This document shows positions 47,495 to 59,177 of a stretch of 64,000 nucleotides of DNA, piece after piece. Position numbers and translations under genes: made by a program. Within the stretch, counting starts at the first letter, position 1. Every line of letters starts with the position of its first letter. The notes under the pieces were generated by a model. That model was given only the letters and a program-made list of their open reading frames with translations, did not search any database and had not been told where the DNA came from. Source of the DNA: Straminergon stramineum (Eukaryota; Streptophyta; Bryopsida; Hypnales; Calliergonaceae); the NCBI GenBank assembly GCA_963920665.1, contig OY987263.1, forward strand, positions 27,082,547 through 27,146,546, read 5' to 3'.

Positions 47495-48655
47495 TTGTCC
47501 TAGTTCTATTTGGCTCTTATTGGCAATTGATAGAAGATTCTAGATTTTTTTAGCATGTAGTTTTGTTATACCATATTTATGATCATTTCTATCTCTAAAT
47601 CTCATAATTAATACATGTCACTTTATCATTTTTCCATTAAAAAAGTCTTGGTTTTCTATTTTTGAATCTCATACCAGCAATGTTGGTCAATACCAGCATC
47701 TCTACAATGTTTAACCTACAAATAAGTCCCTTGACCTTAGATATGTGAAGAAATAACAACTTTTCAACCAATACCCATCACAAATACAAAAATTTGAAAA
47801 AAAATCCTTATCCCAATCTTATTTCTACAAACAATATTCATCAATGACAAATTAAAATGTCACGTATAGCCAATATCTTGAGTATCAAAAATGTAGGTGA
47901 TGGGTATTCTTTGTTATTACCAAAACAATTAAAATGATCATGTACTCCCAATGCTCTCTTCCTCCTTTGAGCACATGCAAAAAAAGGAGTTTGTCAAGTG
48001 CACAAATGAGTTATGTATCCTTTAACTCTACACCCTAATTGATATTTGTATATGCCATTGGCTAGATCTATGTTGTAAATTAGGAGTGGGACATCTCAAC
48101 CATTGTTTTTGAAGTTTAACATTGCTAAGTTCTACTTAATATTGAAAAAAAAGTGCATCAATATAGAATGCCATGTGGCAAAAGTCCATACTTTACATTT
48201 ATTGTAGAAAATGAAAATACACATACATCTAAAGGAAAGCACCTCACTGTTTCTTTTTTGACCAAAAGAAAGGCCAAAATAGCGGAAAGAAGTGACCATT
48301 GGAAATGGCACCCAAAAATGTTGTTTCTCGGGAACAAAGTTGGAAGAACAAAAAGGATGGCCCCATTCATCTTCCATCTATTCCGATGGGGGCAATGTGG
48401 GAGGCATTTAACCCTCGCCTTATAGAGCCTTCTACCATGCATCAATGGATAGTACGTTCACTCATACCAGAATATAGAAAGCACTATTATGTTCATTCTA
48501 CAATGTGGAATGCATTGATATTGGTGGAACCCATTCTCCTACTTCCACGCTCACCAATGATTGGTGGAATTTTTCTTCTATTTTAGTACTTTTTTGGCCC
48601 ATCAAGTTCACAAGGCATGAAGCCCTTTAGGTAGAAGCCCTATTTTTGACAATAT
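47495..48655. other. Intergenic DNA; possible degraded transposon ORF near 48150-48590
   Basis: Between 48153 and 48586 several overlapping frames of 90-95 codons exist on both strands in a slightly GC-richer stretch (for example MEMAPKNVVSREQSW... from 48299). I do not recognise a family. It may be a decayed protein-coding fragment. The GAAGATTCTAGATT block near 47530 recurs near 58180, 61190 and 61440 as part of a small dispersed repeat. Confidence 0.35.
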
Positions 48656-49013
48656 TAAGTGTTTTAGCATATGTCCAATTGAGTGATGGGAGGGGGGGGG
48701 GGACAATTTTCTCTAGTCAAGGAATAGAAACAACGAAGATTGCACTATTTTTTGCTAATTTTACATAAAGTTTTGAATTAGTAGAAATTAAAGTAGTGTA
48801 GATTACTATCCAACTTGTTATCGAATGTATAGGTGAACCTATTTCAGAGAAGCACAACTTCAGCAACTTCTCTAGATGCCAATGGGTTATTTGTCACACA
48901 ATAATGAAGGCCCTGGCCGACATCATATTCCCCTCATTCATGAAAATAGGTCACCCTGTCTTGCACAAATGGGGCCTGGTTGGAAACAGGTCATATAAGA
49001 CTTAGACCAGATA
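48656..49013. repeat. Dispersed repeat, family F copy 1
   Basis: This segment aligns along its length with 56866-57229. Shared blocks include TTAGTAGA, GTAGATTA, CCAACTTGTT, TTATTTGTCAC, ATAATGAAG and TCATTCATGAAAATAGGTCA. It contains a G-rich run at 48688-48702. It may be a fragment of a retrotransposon leader or LTR, but no terminal repeats or coding remnants confirm that. Confidence 0.65.
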
Positions 49014-49039
49014 ATGAGCAATTAATTATTATTCCAGTG

Positions 49040-49355
49040 TGATGAATGATGTGTGAAACCGAGTTTCATGTTGGCCGAATTGCATGAGCATGTCCCTAAA
49101 GACTTGCTCCTTGAAGGCCAGTTGGCCCCATGTCCCGAAGAGAGACCGTGTCCACGTGTCCATCCATGTTCCTCGCCCAGCTTTTGCTCCTCAGTCCACG
49201 TTTTAGGGAAAGGCCCTGCTTGGTTGCCCAGATCCCGGGGACCGTTGGATCTATTCCTGGCGGCTGTTCCTCGGCTAATCAGACCTTCAGTTCTTGCTGA
49301 TTGCCAACTTCTGGGGCTGCCATGGCTCCTAATTACACAAACAATCTTGCCAAGG
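49040..49355. other. Isolated GC-rich island without a recognised gene
   Basis: About 300 bases are sharply richer in C and G than their surroundings and hold a 103-codon ORF on + (49053-49364) rich in Pro, Leu and Ser. I see no domain. It could be an LTR or other retroelement segment or a non-coding exon. Confidence 0.3.
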
Positions 49356-49360
49356 TCATG

Positions 49361-49430
49361 TTAACATGCTTGACTATGGATTCATTAACATGCTTGACTA
49401 TGGATTCATTAACATGCTTGACTATGGATT
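49361..49430 (+). repeat. Tandem repeat, 24-bp unit, three copies
   Basis: The unit TTAACATGCTTGACTATGGA plus TTCA repeats at 49361, 49385 and 49409. The three copies are identical except for the last bases of the third, so the array is recent. Confidence 0.92.
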
Positions 49431-49484
49431 TGAGGACCTTGTACACATGAACACCATACACTGTGTATGATCACCCAAGCCTTC

Positions 49485-49554
49485 ATTTCTGAAAAAGAGG
49501 CCCATGTTTCCTTTTGTGTTTTTACGAAGGAAACACAGGTTGTTTTTCAGAAAT
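49485..49554. repeat. 70-nt hairpin
   Basis: The arm 49485-49513 (ATTTCTGAAAAA...TGTTTCCTT) pairs with 49527-49554 across a 13-nt loop, with 12 and 9 paired bases on either side of a central mismatch. It resembles a small RNA-type foldback, but the sequence shows no promoter or mature-product evidence. Confidence 0.6.
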
Positions 49555-49566
49555 AGAGGTATAAGT

Positions 49567-49777
49567 AGAACCTCTCTTAGTGCAACCTCCTTTGGTGTAT
49601 AATATGCATTAAGAGAGTTTGTAAAGAGTACGTGGCCCATGCCCATGATTCAAGATGAAAAGACATGTGGTACATGCTTCAAGATAAAAAAAGATAAGTG
49701 ACCTTACGGCTTCTCTAAATGCATAAACCTCTCTTAGTTAGTGCATAGTCCCAACACCATGCGCTAAGGGAGGTTCT
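49567..49777. mobile_element. 211-bp MITE with 18-bp terminal inverted repeats
   Basis: The left end AGAACCTCTCTTAGTGCA and the complement of the right end AGAACCTCCCTTAGCGCA differ at two positions. Inner copies of the CTCTTAGTGCA motif at about 49601-49616 (inverted) and 49727-49745 give further stems. No coding capacity. TA sits near each end, but a target duplication is not certain. Confidence 0.65.
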
Positions 49778-52700
49778 ATCAATAGTAGGTTTTCACTCAA
49801 AATTGATGGTGGAGAAAATGTGGGGATGGCATTTACTCAAAATTTGGTGAAGCGTTGTATTTCTACAATCATCCATCTTTTTAAGATCCAAAAATATCTT
49901 TTCAATCATATTTATGTACTTTTTCATCCAAATTTGACAACTTCGTCTACATTGGAAACAGAAGTGGAAATTTTTGGGTGCAAAACCCCTAATTTTGGGG
50001 GGCAAAAAATAAAGATTTATTTTGAAATGGTACAATCAGCCCCATGGTGTAAAAAAAATGGGTTGCTTGCACTTTTTGTTTCAATCAGTAGTGTGCTGGT
50101 ATTTTCTAAATCAACAATGGAATGGTCAACTCTAGTTGATTATAAATGTCTAGTTGAGGACTATTGTATATCAAAATGACCTACTTACATGCTTGATTGT
50201 TAGTAAGATCCTCTTACTACCTGTACAACATTGGTTTCAACCTTTGATTTATTGTTGTGTGCAAAACAGAGTGGTACACAGTGGTGTCGTTCTCATATGT
50301 TTTGGTGTTGTATTGGATTTTGTAGATAGTTTGATGACAGATGTTAAATGTGTTAAATATGAAGTTGAATAATTACAATTTGGACTAGATTGTGCTCAAG
50401 TCATAAAGTGAGATTCTTCTATTTAACCAAAAAAATTGATATGTTTTTAGTGGGTTTTATGTTGTAACATAATTCAATATCATTAGATGTTTTGTTGGCA
50501 AAAATTCAGTCCAAAAGTTCAAGCATTTAAGAGAAATTGACATCGGCAAGTTGTTGACATAACTTAGACAAATAAAAGGGAGATTGACAATTGTCTTGAA
50601 AAAAAAAAAAAAAAAAAACATTGCAAGGGGGTCATGTTCCCAAACAAAAATAGAATAGTTTGTTTTTTAAAGATTAAATTATTTTTTGGAATAGACAGAA
50701 ATGATAGTTCACCTCGATAATGAGCTATGCAATGGCAGTGAATTATTCACTTCCTTGAGAGCTAGTTATTAGTCATAACCAATCTTCCCATGGACCAATT
50801 TTAGAACTATAGATGATATTATGCACTTGTAGATGATTTAGCATATATCGAACATGATAACCTTAGCATATCTCCTCCTATTGGGTTGGGTTGTTCCATT
50901 CCAACATAGGGCACCTGACAAATCTTGAAAATGCACCAACTTAATGTCATAGTTGTTCAATTTTCCCCCATTTCGCATTTCGTTTCGTAATACGACACAT
51001 TTGCAACCTGCATTCACAGTGTTTGCATTGTGCTGGCTTAAGAAGAAGAAGAAGAAAAAAGAAGTTAAAAACTTGTAACTTGCGACAGAAAACTGACTGG
51101 TCCCCACTGTGGCAGCAATCAATGAATCCATTTCATTATTGCAGGTGAAGGATTGAGGAAAAGCCATCACAGATTCACAGGTTTAATCTATTCAATGCAG
51201 ATTGCAACCACCGTGGATTGCACGAGGCATCAATGCACACGCTGAAAGGGGCAGGTCCTCTACAGTCCATGTTTTTTATTTTCCAAAATATATTTTTCAG
51301 GAACTTGATGCCCATCCTCAGTTCCTCACTCCTCAGGTAAGGTATCACAAATTCAGATGTATTATTGTTCTGTTCTCCAATTGTGATCACAGACCCTAAA
51401 AAGAACTCCAAATTCTTTTTCATTGCGACTGCCTGATGCAAATTAAAGTGTCATCATTGATAGCCTGTAGCAAGGGGGGATGATGAAGACTCACACAAGA
51501 ACTGAAGTCCCACGTGGTTGATTCGACACAAGTTGCGGACCGACATTTTTGGGGGTCAATTCCCTTATCTATGTTGACCACGTTTTTACTCATGAATCCA
51601 ATGATGACCGGTCCCAAAGGATATGTACTAGTGACGGTAGATAATGGTTGTTGTTGTTCTTCTTCTTGTGCAGCTCCCCATCTTTGCAAATATCCAATTT
51701 AAAATTTGGTGATTGGGATCTACAAATGTTTCTTATTTCATAGTCCACTTGTCGAGCTCGCTCATTGTGCACATTATTTAGACAGTCAGATCCATTCACA
51801 AGTTGAAGTCATACCTCTAATTTGCAATTCAAGCCAAAAGAGATCAATGTACTTGGGCCCAAAGAGAACATTGAACCATCTAGTTTTGTGGCAGAACCAA
51901 AATGATACACATGGAGAGTTGAAGTATGGGTTTCAATTCAGAAGCTTATGAGTTAACGGAACAGAGCAAGAGAGAGCTACATGAGAACTCATTATTGGCT
52001 ACACTTTTATAAAATATATATTTTTTATATTTTCAAGTTGTTTGCCATGCATCCATGATTAGATTGGCCACAACCTACGAGAAGGTTGACATGATGTAGG
52101 AGTATTTTGAACATTGTTTTGTTTTGGAATCCACAAACACGATGGGCATATAACTTATATTATACCCAACCCGAGTAATAATAAACTCAACCATCTTGTA
52201 CACTCCTATTGGGGCTCTGATATAAAGCAAACATCCGGTATGATAGAGTTTAACTTAATTGTAAAGTGTGTGCAATGAGGGACCAGGAGCCGGAGTTTGA
52301 GAAAAACACAGGACGAAACTCTTTGAAGCACCCAAACTTGGTCTGATGGCGAAGTTTGGTGTTGTATTTCTTTGGTACTATCTTAACTTAGTTTTCATTA
52401 AACCTTCCTCTGTTACCCCCTTCTACAAACTTGGGTTCACTTTACTATTAACTCTAATTAAGTTATTTCCAGTCAGTCACTACAGCACATGAGAGTTTTA
52501 TTAAGAGCTTGATATGAGTTACATTAACTTTCTAGCATTGCAATTGTCCTTGATCGAAACAGCCAAACCATGTACAGCTTGCCAAACTTGTATTCTCTAC
52601 GTCAAAATTGTCCTTCTCAAAGCCTCCTTCCTATCAAAGGTGGTGCCAATATCGGTGAGACAACCTGCTCCTTAATTCCTTAGTTCCTGGTCACCTGATG

Positions 52701-52829
52701 ATACTCATGAGCCTTTTGTTTTTATCCTTTTGCATTCTTCGCAAATGTCACGTCCACCAATCATAGAAATTCTGCAAACCTAAAGGAACCCTCTCAAATA
52801 AGTTGGTAGTACTTATCAATGCTATGAAG
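49778..52829. other. Intergenic DNA, no gene supported
   Basis: ORFs up to 119 codons (49820-50179) and 110 codons (50838-51170, minus) lack recognisable domains. 50599-50619 is a poly(A) run with no matching flanking duplication. 50880-51950 is somewhat GC-richer and could contain non-coding transcripts or unrecognised short exons. Confidence 0.35.
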
Positions 52830-52928
52830 GTACCTCAGAATTGGTTCCCTTGGTTCTTTGTACTTTTTCCTCTATCAATGGAATTGGTCCATGTGTTTAA
52901 AAATAAAATTAAAAAAAGTACCTCAGAA
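52830..52928 (+). mobile_element. Short retroposon with 11-bp target duplication
   Basis: GTACCTCAGAA occurs at 52830-52840 and 52918-52928. The body between them ends in an A-rich tail (GTTTAAAAATAAAATTAAAA, then further A). The body is similar to the retroposon at 28140-28220 in the kinesin intron. Together they define a LINE or SINE 3'-end family active in this genome. Confidence 0.8.
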
Positions 52929-52978
52929 AACCAACAGAAGCAAGATTGGTGTGCACACTTGGCAGATGGTGATATAAG

Positions 52979-53250
52979 ATGGGTACCCCCAAAACCACCA
53001 CTAATTGCTACTGTGCCTAATTACTATTATTGGTCTATTCCAATTTGTATGTTTTCTAGTTGGCAAGTGAAAGAGGTTTCAACACACCAAAGAATGTGAC
53101 ATTTGGATTCCGTATGCAAAAGTTATGAAGGAACAAAGTTTGGTTCTAAAAGCGATTCTTTCACAAACTTAAGGTGTATAATTGATTTTGGAGATGCACG
53201 CAGAGTGAAAATGGTGGTTTAGGGTGACTAGCACATTTTGGGGTGCCCAT
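52979..53250 (-). mobile_element. MITE family E copy 1
   Basis: The terminal inverted repeats are ATGGGTACCCCCAAAA (left) and ATGGGCACCCCAAAAT (right, complement). The interior matches the reverse complement of 54912-55200 and 59176-59443. Shared blocks include CTTGCCAA, GAATGTGACATTTGGAT and GATTTTGG. No coding capacity. Confidence 0.72.
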
Positions 53251-54911
53251 TGCAAATGAAAATTTGATATGGTAGAAGGAATGTGGGAATGGGATATTTT
53301 TCTCAAATTGGGACATCATATTTATCAATGACATAACTTGCTATTTACTTGTTCTATTCATAGTGAATTTTTGTTCAATCAAATTCAAATTAGTGAAATG
53401 TAGTAAAAGATATTGCAAATAGAATCTAGATTTTCTACTACTTGGAAAATACGTTATAAATTCATTTTCTAAATAGGTCCCTTCAATGGTTCATAGGCCC
53501 CATACGAACCAACACATTTGGAACCTTAAAAGCAACACAAAGTAATGCATGAATAGATACACCCATGAATAGCCACTTTGCTAATCTATTCAAGTTCTAA
53601 GTAGGACACTTGGTGATTTCTTTTGTAGATTTGATATGGTATGAGGCAAAAAAGAGGTGTTTCTTTTAGGTATATATTGCTTTAAAATGTTGCTACTTTA
53701 TCAAGATTTGAGGACATGGACTTTTGAGAAAGATAGATGTAAGATGAAACCTAAAAATTGGATTTAAGTAAGTATTAGTGCCTTTGAATTGTTGTTTCAT
53801 ATATTTTTATTAACCCTTGATATTCCTTGCAACCAAATAATATTGTGGCTCCTTGGAAGTTTTGGTCAATTGTTGTGGTTTGACTTCTAACTTGTTTGTG
53901 TGTGAAATTTATATATTTGGATGCACATCTTTAATATAACACTAGTATTATAACTTGCATCTACTAGCAAGTTTGGATATATTTTATATGAATTTTTAAG
54001 TGTTTTGGCCTCAAAAGTTCATTTTATTTTATTATTGGACTTGTGTGAGAAATTGGCACTTGGCACTTGAGGACATTCTTCCTTGAGTTCAAGGACATTA
54101 AAATCTTTAGGCCCAAAAGATTTTTTTTCAATTTTTTTCTCCTCTCATTTTTTGTTGTTACAATATCAGAATCTACCATTTAGATTGTAGATAAATGCAC
54201 TTTTGAAATTTCGATGAATTTTATCGAAGTTTTTGATGTTTTCTTCTTTTCAATGGAATTATAGTAATGATAGGTGAATAAGATTTACACAAAGTGGATT
54301 CAAGTACTAATTTTGAATATACCAATTTTCAACCTTAGTATTTACATCATACTAAAAGATGTTTTCATCTTCAGAGTACCACATGTGCATGGCAAGTTCA
54401 GCAAAAAACAATCATAAGAATAAAACCAAAGTATGAGGGAAATTTTTTTTCAAAAAATTTGCACAATGAAAAAAAGGGATTTTCAAAAAAAATCTATTTC
54501 TAGCATTTGCCAAACTTGATTTTCCGGAAAATAATAAATATTTGACAAAGAGGTATCACCCTTGTCTTTCACTTATAGTATTGATAACTTGTACAATATC
54601 CCAAAGAAAAAAAGCATAATTTTTTATTTTTCACCCATCTAGACACCACCAAAAAAACACAATTGTTGTTTCTACACCCCCCTTGGTGGTTAAGTCACAC
54701 CTTTTCATAGTTTTTGATGTAATGTTGACCACAATCGGAAGCTAGATCGGAATTTTTTTTTATCTACATGTGTGTTGAGGGTTCTAGGTAATTATGAAGA
54801 ATACATCTTAACTTTCTTTTAGGTATTGTACAACTTGAAGGACTTCATGCATTGCAAACCTCAAGTTCTCAACCCTCACATACAAAATAATCCCTGAAGA
54901 ATACATGATTA
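53251..54911. other. AT-rich intergenic DNA, nothing recognised
   Basis: No ORF, RNA gene or bounded repeat was identified on either strand. Confidence 0.45.
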
Positions 54912-55200
54912 AGGTGGGCATCCAAAAATGCACCACTAATCTAAACCATCATCTTCACACTATGTACATCCCTAAAACCAATTAATGCGTACTTCATATG
55001 TGGAAGAAACTCATTTTCCAAACCAAACTTTGTTCCTTCCTAACTTTTGCATATGGTTTCCAAATGTCACGTTTTCTGCTTTGTTGAAACCTCCTTTCAC
55101 TTGCCAATAAGAAAATCAATGAACATTCGACCAATCCATAAATAATGAATAGGAACTAGGCACAATAACCAAAAGTGGCGGTTTCGGGAAGTACCCACCT
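54912..55200 (+). mobile_element. MITE family E copy 2
   Basis: The left end is AAGGTGGGCATCC and the right end is GTACCCACCT. The interior aligns with 59176-59443 in the same orientation (CCAAATGTCACGTTTTCT, TTTCACTTGCCAATAAGAAA, AACTAGGCACA) and with 52979-53250 in reverse. The 68-codon ORF on the minus strand here lies inside the repeat and is not a gene. Confidence 0.72.
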
Positions 55201-55897
55201 CACCGAATAACTCGTATCCCCGTTTCAACCACATGACACCATCCAATGGAAACCACCGGCTCTCTACATTCTTGTCCTTCCGTATAGTCCTGGTATTCCA
55301 CACTCGATTTTCAAAGGTACAGAAACTGAATCATGGATGGATAGGAAAACGGTAGTACTTCGTATAACTTAACTTACGTACGTACACCAGATTGATTTTT
55401 TTCGAATTGTAGATATGGTTGGCAGGCCAAAAGTGGGGGCTGGCCAGCCTGCCTGCCTGCCTGCTGGACCTGCAGGACAACTGAAGAGTCCACCATGTTT
55501 GAATTTCGTTGGGTGCCTAACTTCCTTGGGTCAGATTTTTCGCCAGTTATTGATGTTGTTGCATAATGCAGAGCATTAATAAGATACCTTTCGCCAGTTC
55601 TCCTGAAGAGCTGTCTCTGGTGAACAGATAGAACAGAGAATAAATCATGGCATCAAAAGGGACAACAACCAACTGACTGCCGGGCTTTCTATGTTATGTT
55701 ATGTTAAGTTATGTTAAGTCAAGTTAAGTTAAGTTAAGTGGATTCTCTTATAAATTGCAGATTTGTGCTCATCAGTAAGTTGGCTTCAAATCTCAACTGC
55801 TAAAACTTCAGTAACCAAGTAGTTCTCAAATTACTCTGGATTTTTTAGATCCAACAAAAAAAAGGGCTCCCTCTGTGTTCTCTGTGATGCTTGGGAA
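55201..55897. other. Intergenic DNA with a palindrome and a pentanucleotide tandem repeat
   Basis: GGCTGGCCAGCC near 55438-55449 is a perfect 12-bp palindrome followed by (CCTG)n. 55691-55740 is a compound array of TTATG and TTAAG pentamers. No gene is seen. Confidence 0.6.
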
Positions 55898-56869
55898 TTA
55901 ACCCCTATAAGCCCAAGGCCTTTTGGGGTTTCAAAAAACATCATTGCTTTTGAAGTGCTATAGATCTAAATGTCACTAAGGTATAAAAATCTCAACAGTA
56001 CAATCTTGTAGTGTACGAGTTGTAGATGATATGGATCAAATTGGGAGTCATTTGGCCACATGGATTGCAAGATTAGAATGTTTTAGTGTTGAAAATAGAT
56101 GCTGAAATTTTCCTAGAACACATTTGAAAGTGAAAGTGAAATTCAATTTCTAAACCTACTCAAATGAAAAAACTTGAAACTATAGAGTGATTCAAAACCA
56201 ACATACAAACACATTGGTGAAAGAAAATATCATTCAATTGACTCGTAGTGTCCGCAAAATGGCTTTGAAATCTCAAAAAATAGCAAGAAAAAACACAATC
56301 TGAGGTTGGACCTCCATCCTAGACCTCCATCAACTAAAATGCTTCTCAATCACTCACAGCTTGTTGTATTGGTATGGAAATTTAGCCATACAAACTAGAC
56401 TAGTAGATGCAACTTTTTCCAAAATAAATATTGAAGATGGACACTATATGAAGAAGAAACAAGCCACTGAAGTTCATTGGAATTTGAAAATGTCATAATT
56501 TTGAACTTCGAATTGCTCCCAAACATTCAAAACAACTTGGATTGACATGAAAATTTTACCACAATAACTAGTCTTCAAGGGAAATGTAGCTCAAAAAGTT
56601 TCTTGAAAAAGAAGATTTGATGAAAGAGATACAAGCCCTTGAAGTCGCGATCGTCAAATGCAGTTTGATGAACTCAAATTGAACCTATGAACTTCAATTG
56701 GCTTCCAAAAAAATCAGTACATCACGGATTTATCTGAAAATTTTACCACATAAACTAGAAGAGAGATTGCAAATTCCCCAACAAGTTTTATTGAATTCGG
56801 ATATTGGATGCAAAAGTTAGAGCACTTTGAATTAGACTTAAACTATGTGAGGACACTTTTGGGGGTTAA
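55898..56869. mobile_element. TTAACCCC-ended element, about 970 bp
   Basis: The left end is TTAACCCCTATAAGCCCAAG and the right end is GGACACTTTTGGGGGTTAA. The left terminus matches family A, but the interior differs. It carries about three diverged internal repeats of a GRAAATTTWRCCAYA...ACTAG segment (near 56380, 56545 and 56735). No coding capacity. Confidence 0.65.
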
Positions 56870-57229
56870 GCATTTTAGAATATGTCTGATTGAGTAATGG
56901 TGCGGGTGGGGGGTAATGTTCTCCAATCAAGGAATAAAAATAAGGAAGATTACATTGGGTTTTTTGCTAATTTTTCATCAAGTTTGGAATTAGTAGAGAT
57001 CAATTAAGGAAGTGTAGATTATAGTCCAACTTGTTCTTGATGTATAGATGAACTTCTTGCTGAAAAGCGCAAAATTAAGAAAATGGTCTTCAAAAACTTC
57101 ATTAGATGTCAATGTGTTATTTGTCACAAAATAATGAAGTGGCTAAATCCACATCATATTCCCCCTCATTCATGAAAATAGGTCACCCTATCTTGAGCAA
57201 ATGGGGGCATGGTTAGAACAAGTACTATG
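56866..57229. repeat. Dispersed repeat, family F copy 2
   Basis: This aligns with 48656-49013 in the same orientation. It starts right at the end of the TTAACCCC element at 55898-56869, and the other copy also begins with a TTAAG string, so the two may once have formed one larger element. Confidence 0.65.
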
Positions 57230-58612
57230 TATACTTTATGAGAACAAGTACACCTGAGCACGTTGGGCATGGCCTCGGTGGCTTGTGGTGGATCCTTGAC
57301 GGAATCCTTGTAGAGCAACCTCTTTAAAAAAAGGGCCTGCCTATTCAACGATTGAGGGGCCTTTTGTTAAGAGAGGACCATGGATTTAGGAAGAATTAGT
57401 CATCAAATTTGGTTTAAACGCAACAATACGCAATAAAGAGTAGGAGCAGGTGGTAGACAATTGGTGAAGAAGCAACGGCAACCGCCACATGGCCAAGAAA
57501 TTACCCTAAATAGTGGAAGGAAGTTGGATTATTGATGAGCAAAGTAGAGTCATATTGTAAAACAATAGGGGATTTTGCTCCACCCATGACTATTCAAGGA
57601 TATACAACAAACCCTCTAGTGTGTCATTCTTTATGCGCTTGGGGAGTGGTGAAGCTATGAAAATATTTAGTAGTACATTTGTAGCTTATGCAATGAAATT
57701 TTTGTATTTTGTATTTTTAGAGATCACGAACTTGATATTTAGTTATTATAATTGAATATCCAATCTTATAATATGTATGTAAGTTAGTGCCAAAGGCAAG
57801 TATAAGCCTAAACTCTAAGTGCATATGGATTGTGTTTTCTAACTTTGAAATTCAATTGAAAATTAAGGGAAAATCCAATTTTTCAAAAAATTGTATGGGA
57901 TACAGAGGGTGAAGAAGATAAAAGAATTGGATTTGTTTGCTAGGTCCAATACATATTCATAAGTTAACCACACCTAAAATTGTCTTAATAAACCTTGCAA
58001 GACAATAAAGTTTAGAAAATATATGATGATACCTCTTTTAGTGTTCTTATAGAGCAAAAGGGATGCACATATTCATTTGGACAAAGAATAATTGCATGGA
58101 TGGTGGCCACTAAGGAAGGGCTCTCATTTCAAGGTCAAATTGTTTTAGTTTTTATTAGATCTTGGTGACAATTGAAAGAAGATTCAAGATGCTCTTCTAA
58201 TATAGTTTTTGGACACTATGCATATAAACTATTCATGTTTGAATTATTGAATATAGAAGCATTCCCAAAATAGACTCCAAATGTGCATGTTTAGAGGGGG
58301 TACATTTTAGCCAAAAAATCTCAGTGGTATAGTTTAGCAAGAGAGGTGCAATTAGGTGTATGTACCAAAACATTAAAGTCAATAGCTAACTAAAGGTTGA
58401 TTACTTCTAATAATCAAAATAAGGCTAGAATACTCTACCTATGTGAGTGACTAAAAATCCAAGCAACAAGTTTTTAAGGATACAAAACTTGTGTTCTTTT
58501 TCGGGGGTGGGGTGGGGTGGGTCTAAAACTTCACAATAAATTGAGAGGAGATTAGAAATATAGGGAAATGTTGGTTGGATGGGGTGATTTCAGATACCAT
58601 GGTTTAACCCCT
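57230..58612. other. Intergenic DNA with a G-quadruplex-type run
   Basis: 58503-58521 reads GGGGGTGGGGTGGGGTGGG, four G-tracts separated by single T bases, a textbook G-quadruplex motif on the + strand. The rest is AT-rich without a gene. A block near 58137-58240 belongs to a small dispersed repeat also seen near 47520 and 61180-61500. Confidence 0.55.
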
Positions 58613-59177
58613 AAAGGACAATTGTCCGTTGAACGGACAATCGAAATCCGGGTAGGTTCCTATGAAGTCAATTTTGGTTGGATGTTCACAAATTTTTGAT
58701 ACAAGGTGTAAACATGTACCCCCTAAGTGGGAATATAATTTTTTTTTCGATCAGATGCCCGGATCAAAAGTTATGCTGCCCCGAATTTTTTTTTAATCGG
58801 GCAGCTTTTGCAAAACTCCTCCTTTACTTCTGAAATTTTACAGGTATGTAGTTTACATGATTTCAGATACAAATGTAAAAGAAACTAACCATGTGTAGTG
58901 TAAAAATCTCACTTTTACAGGAGTTAAAGTCTGCTGGCCCTGTCGGGCAGGGTCAAAAAAAAACTTTTTCTTCTAACTTCGAACGTTATAATCTTTCAAT
59001 CCGTGCGGTCAAAGTTTCTGAAATTTTTTCCACATATTCCCATAGTAGTCTAGTACAAATTTGTACGGTTGAATTTTGAAAAAAAACATTTTTTTTTCAT
59101 TTTTTTCTTACTGTTCTAAGAAGTGGCAGTTTTTCACAGCTTGTGTCCAAAATGTGCCTCGTCCTTTAGGGGTTAAA
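58613..59177. mobile_element. TTAACCCC-ended element with 17-bp inverted repeats
   Basis: TTTAACCCCTAAAGGAC at the left and its complement GTCCTTTAGGGGTTAAA at the right are perfect 17-bp terminal inverted repeats around 565 bp. A palindrome, GTCCGTTGAACGGAC, lies just inside the left end, and GC-rich foldbacks (GCTGCCCCG...CGGGCAGC) lie within. The block TATAATCTTTCAATCCGT links it to families A and D. No credible ORF. Confidence 0.82.

Noticed and set aside
48153..48586. Overlapping 90-95 codon ORFs that might be a transposase fragment
   Set aside because: No catalytic or zinc-finger pattern could be identified, so it is recorded only as a possible remnant.
49053..49364. 103-codon ORF in a GC-rich island
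   Set aside because: Low-complexity Pro/Leu/Ser composition, no conserved motif, and it ends inside a tandem repeat.
50599..50619. Poly(A) run considered as a retroposon tail
   Set aside because: No direct repeat flanks it and no body similar to the two supported retroposons precedes it.
55691..55740. Pentamer array considered as telomere-like repeat
   Set aside because: The units are TTATG/TTAAG, not the plant TTTAGGG telomere sequence.
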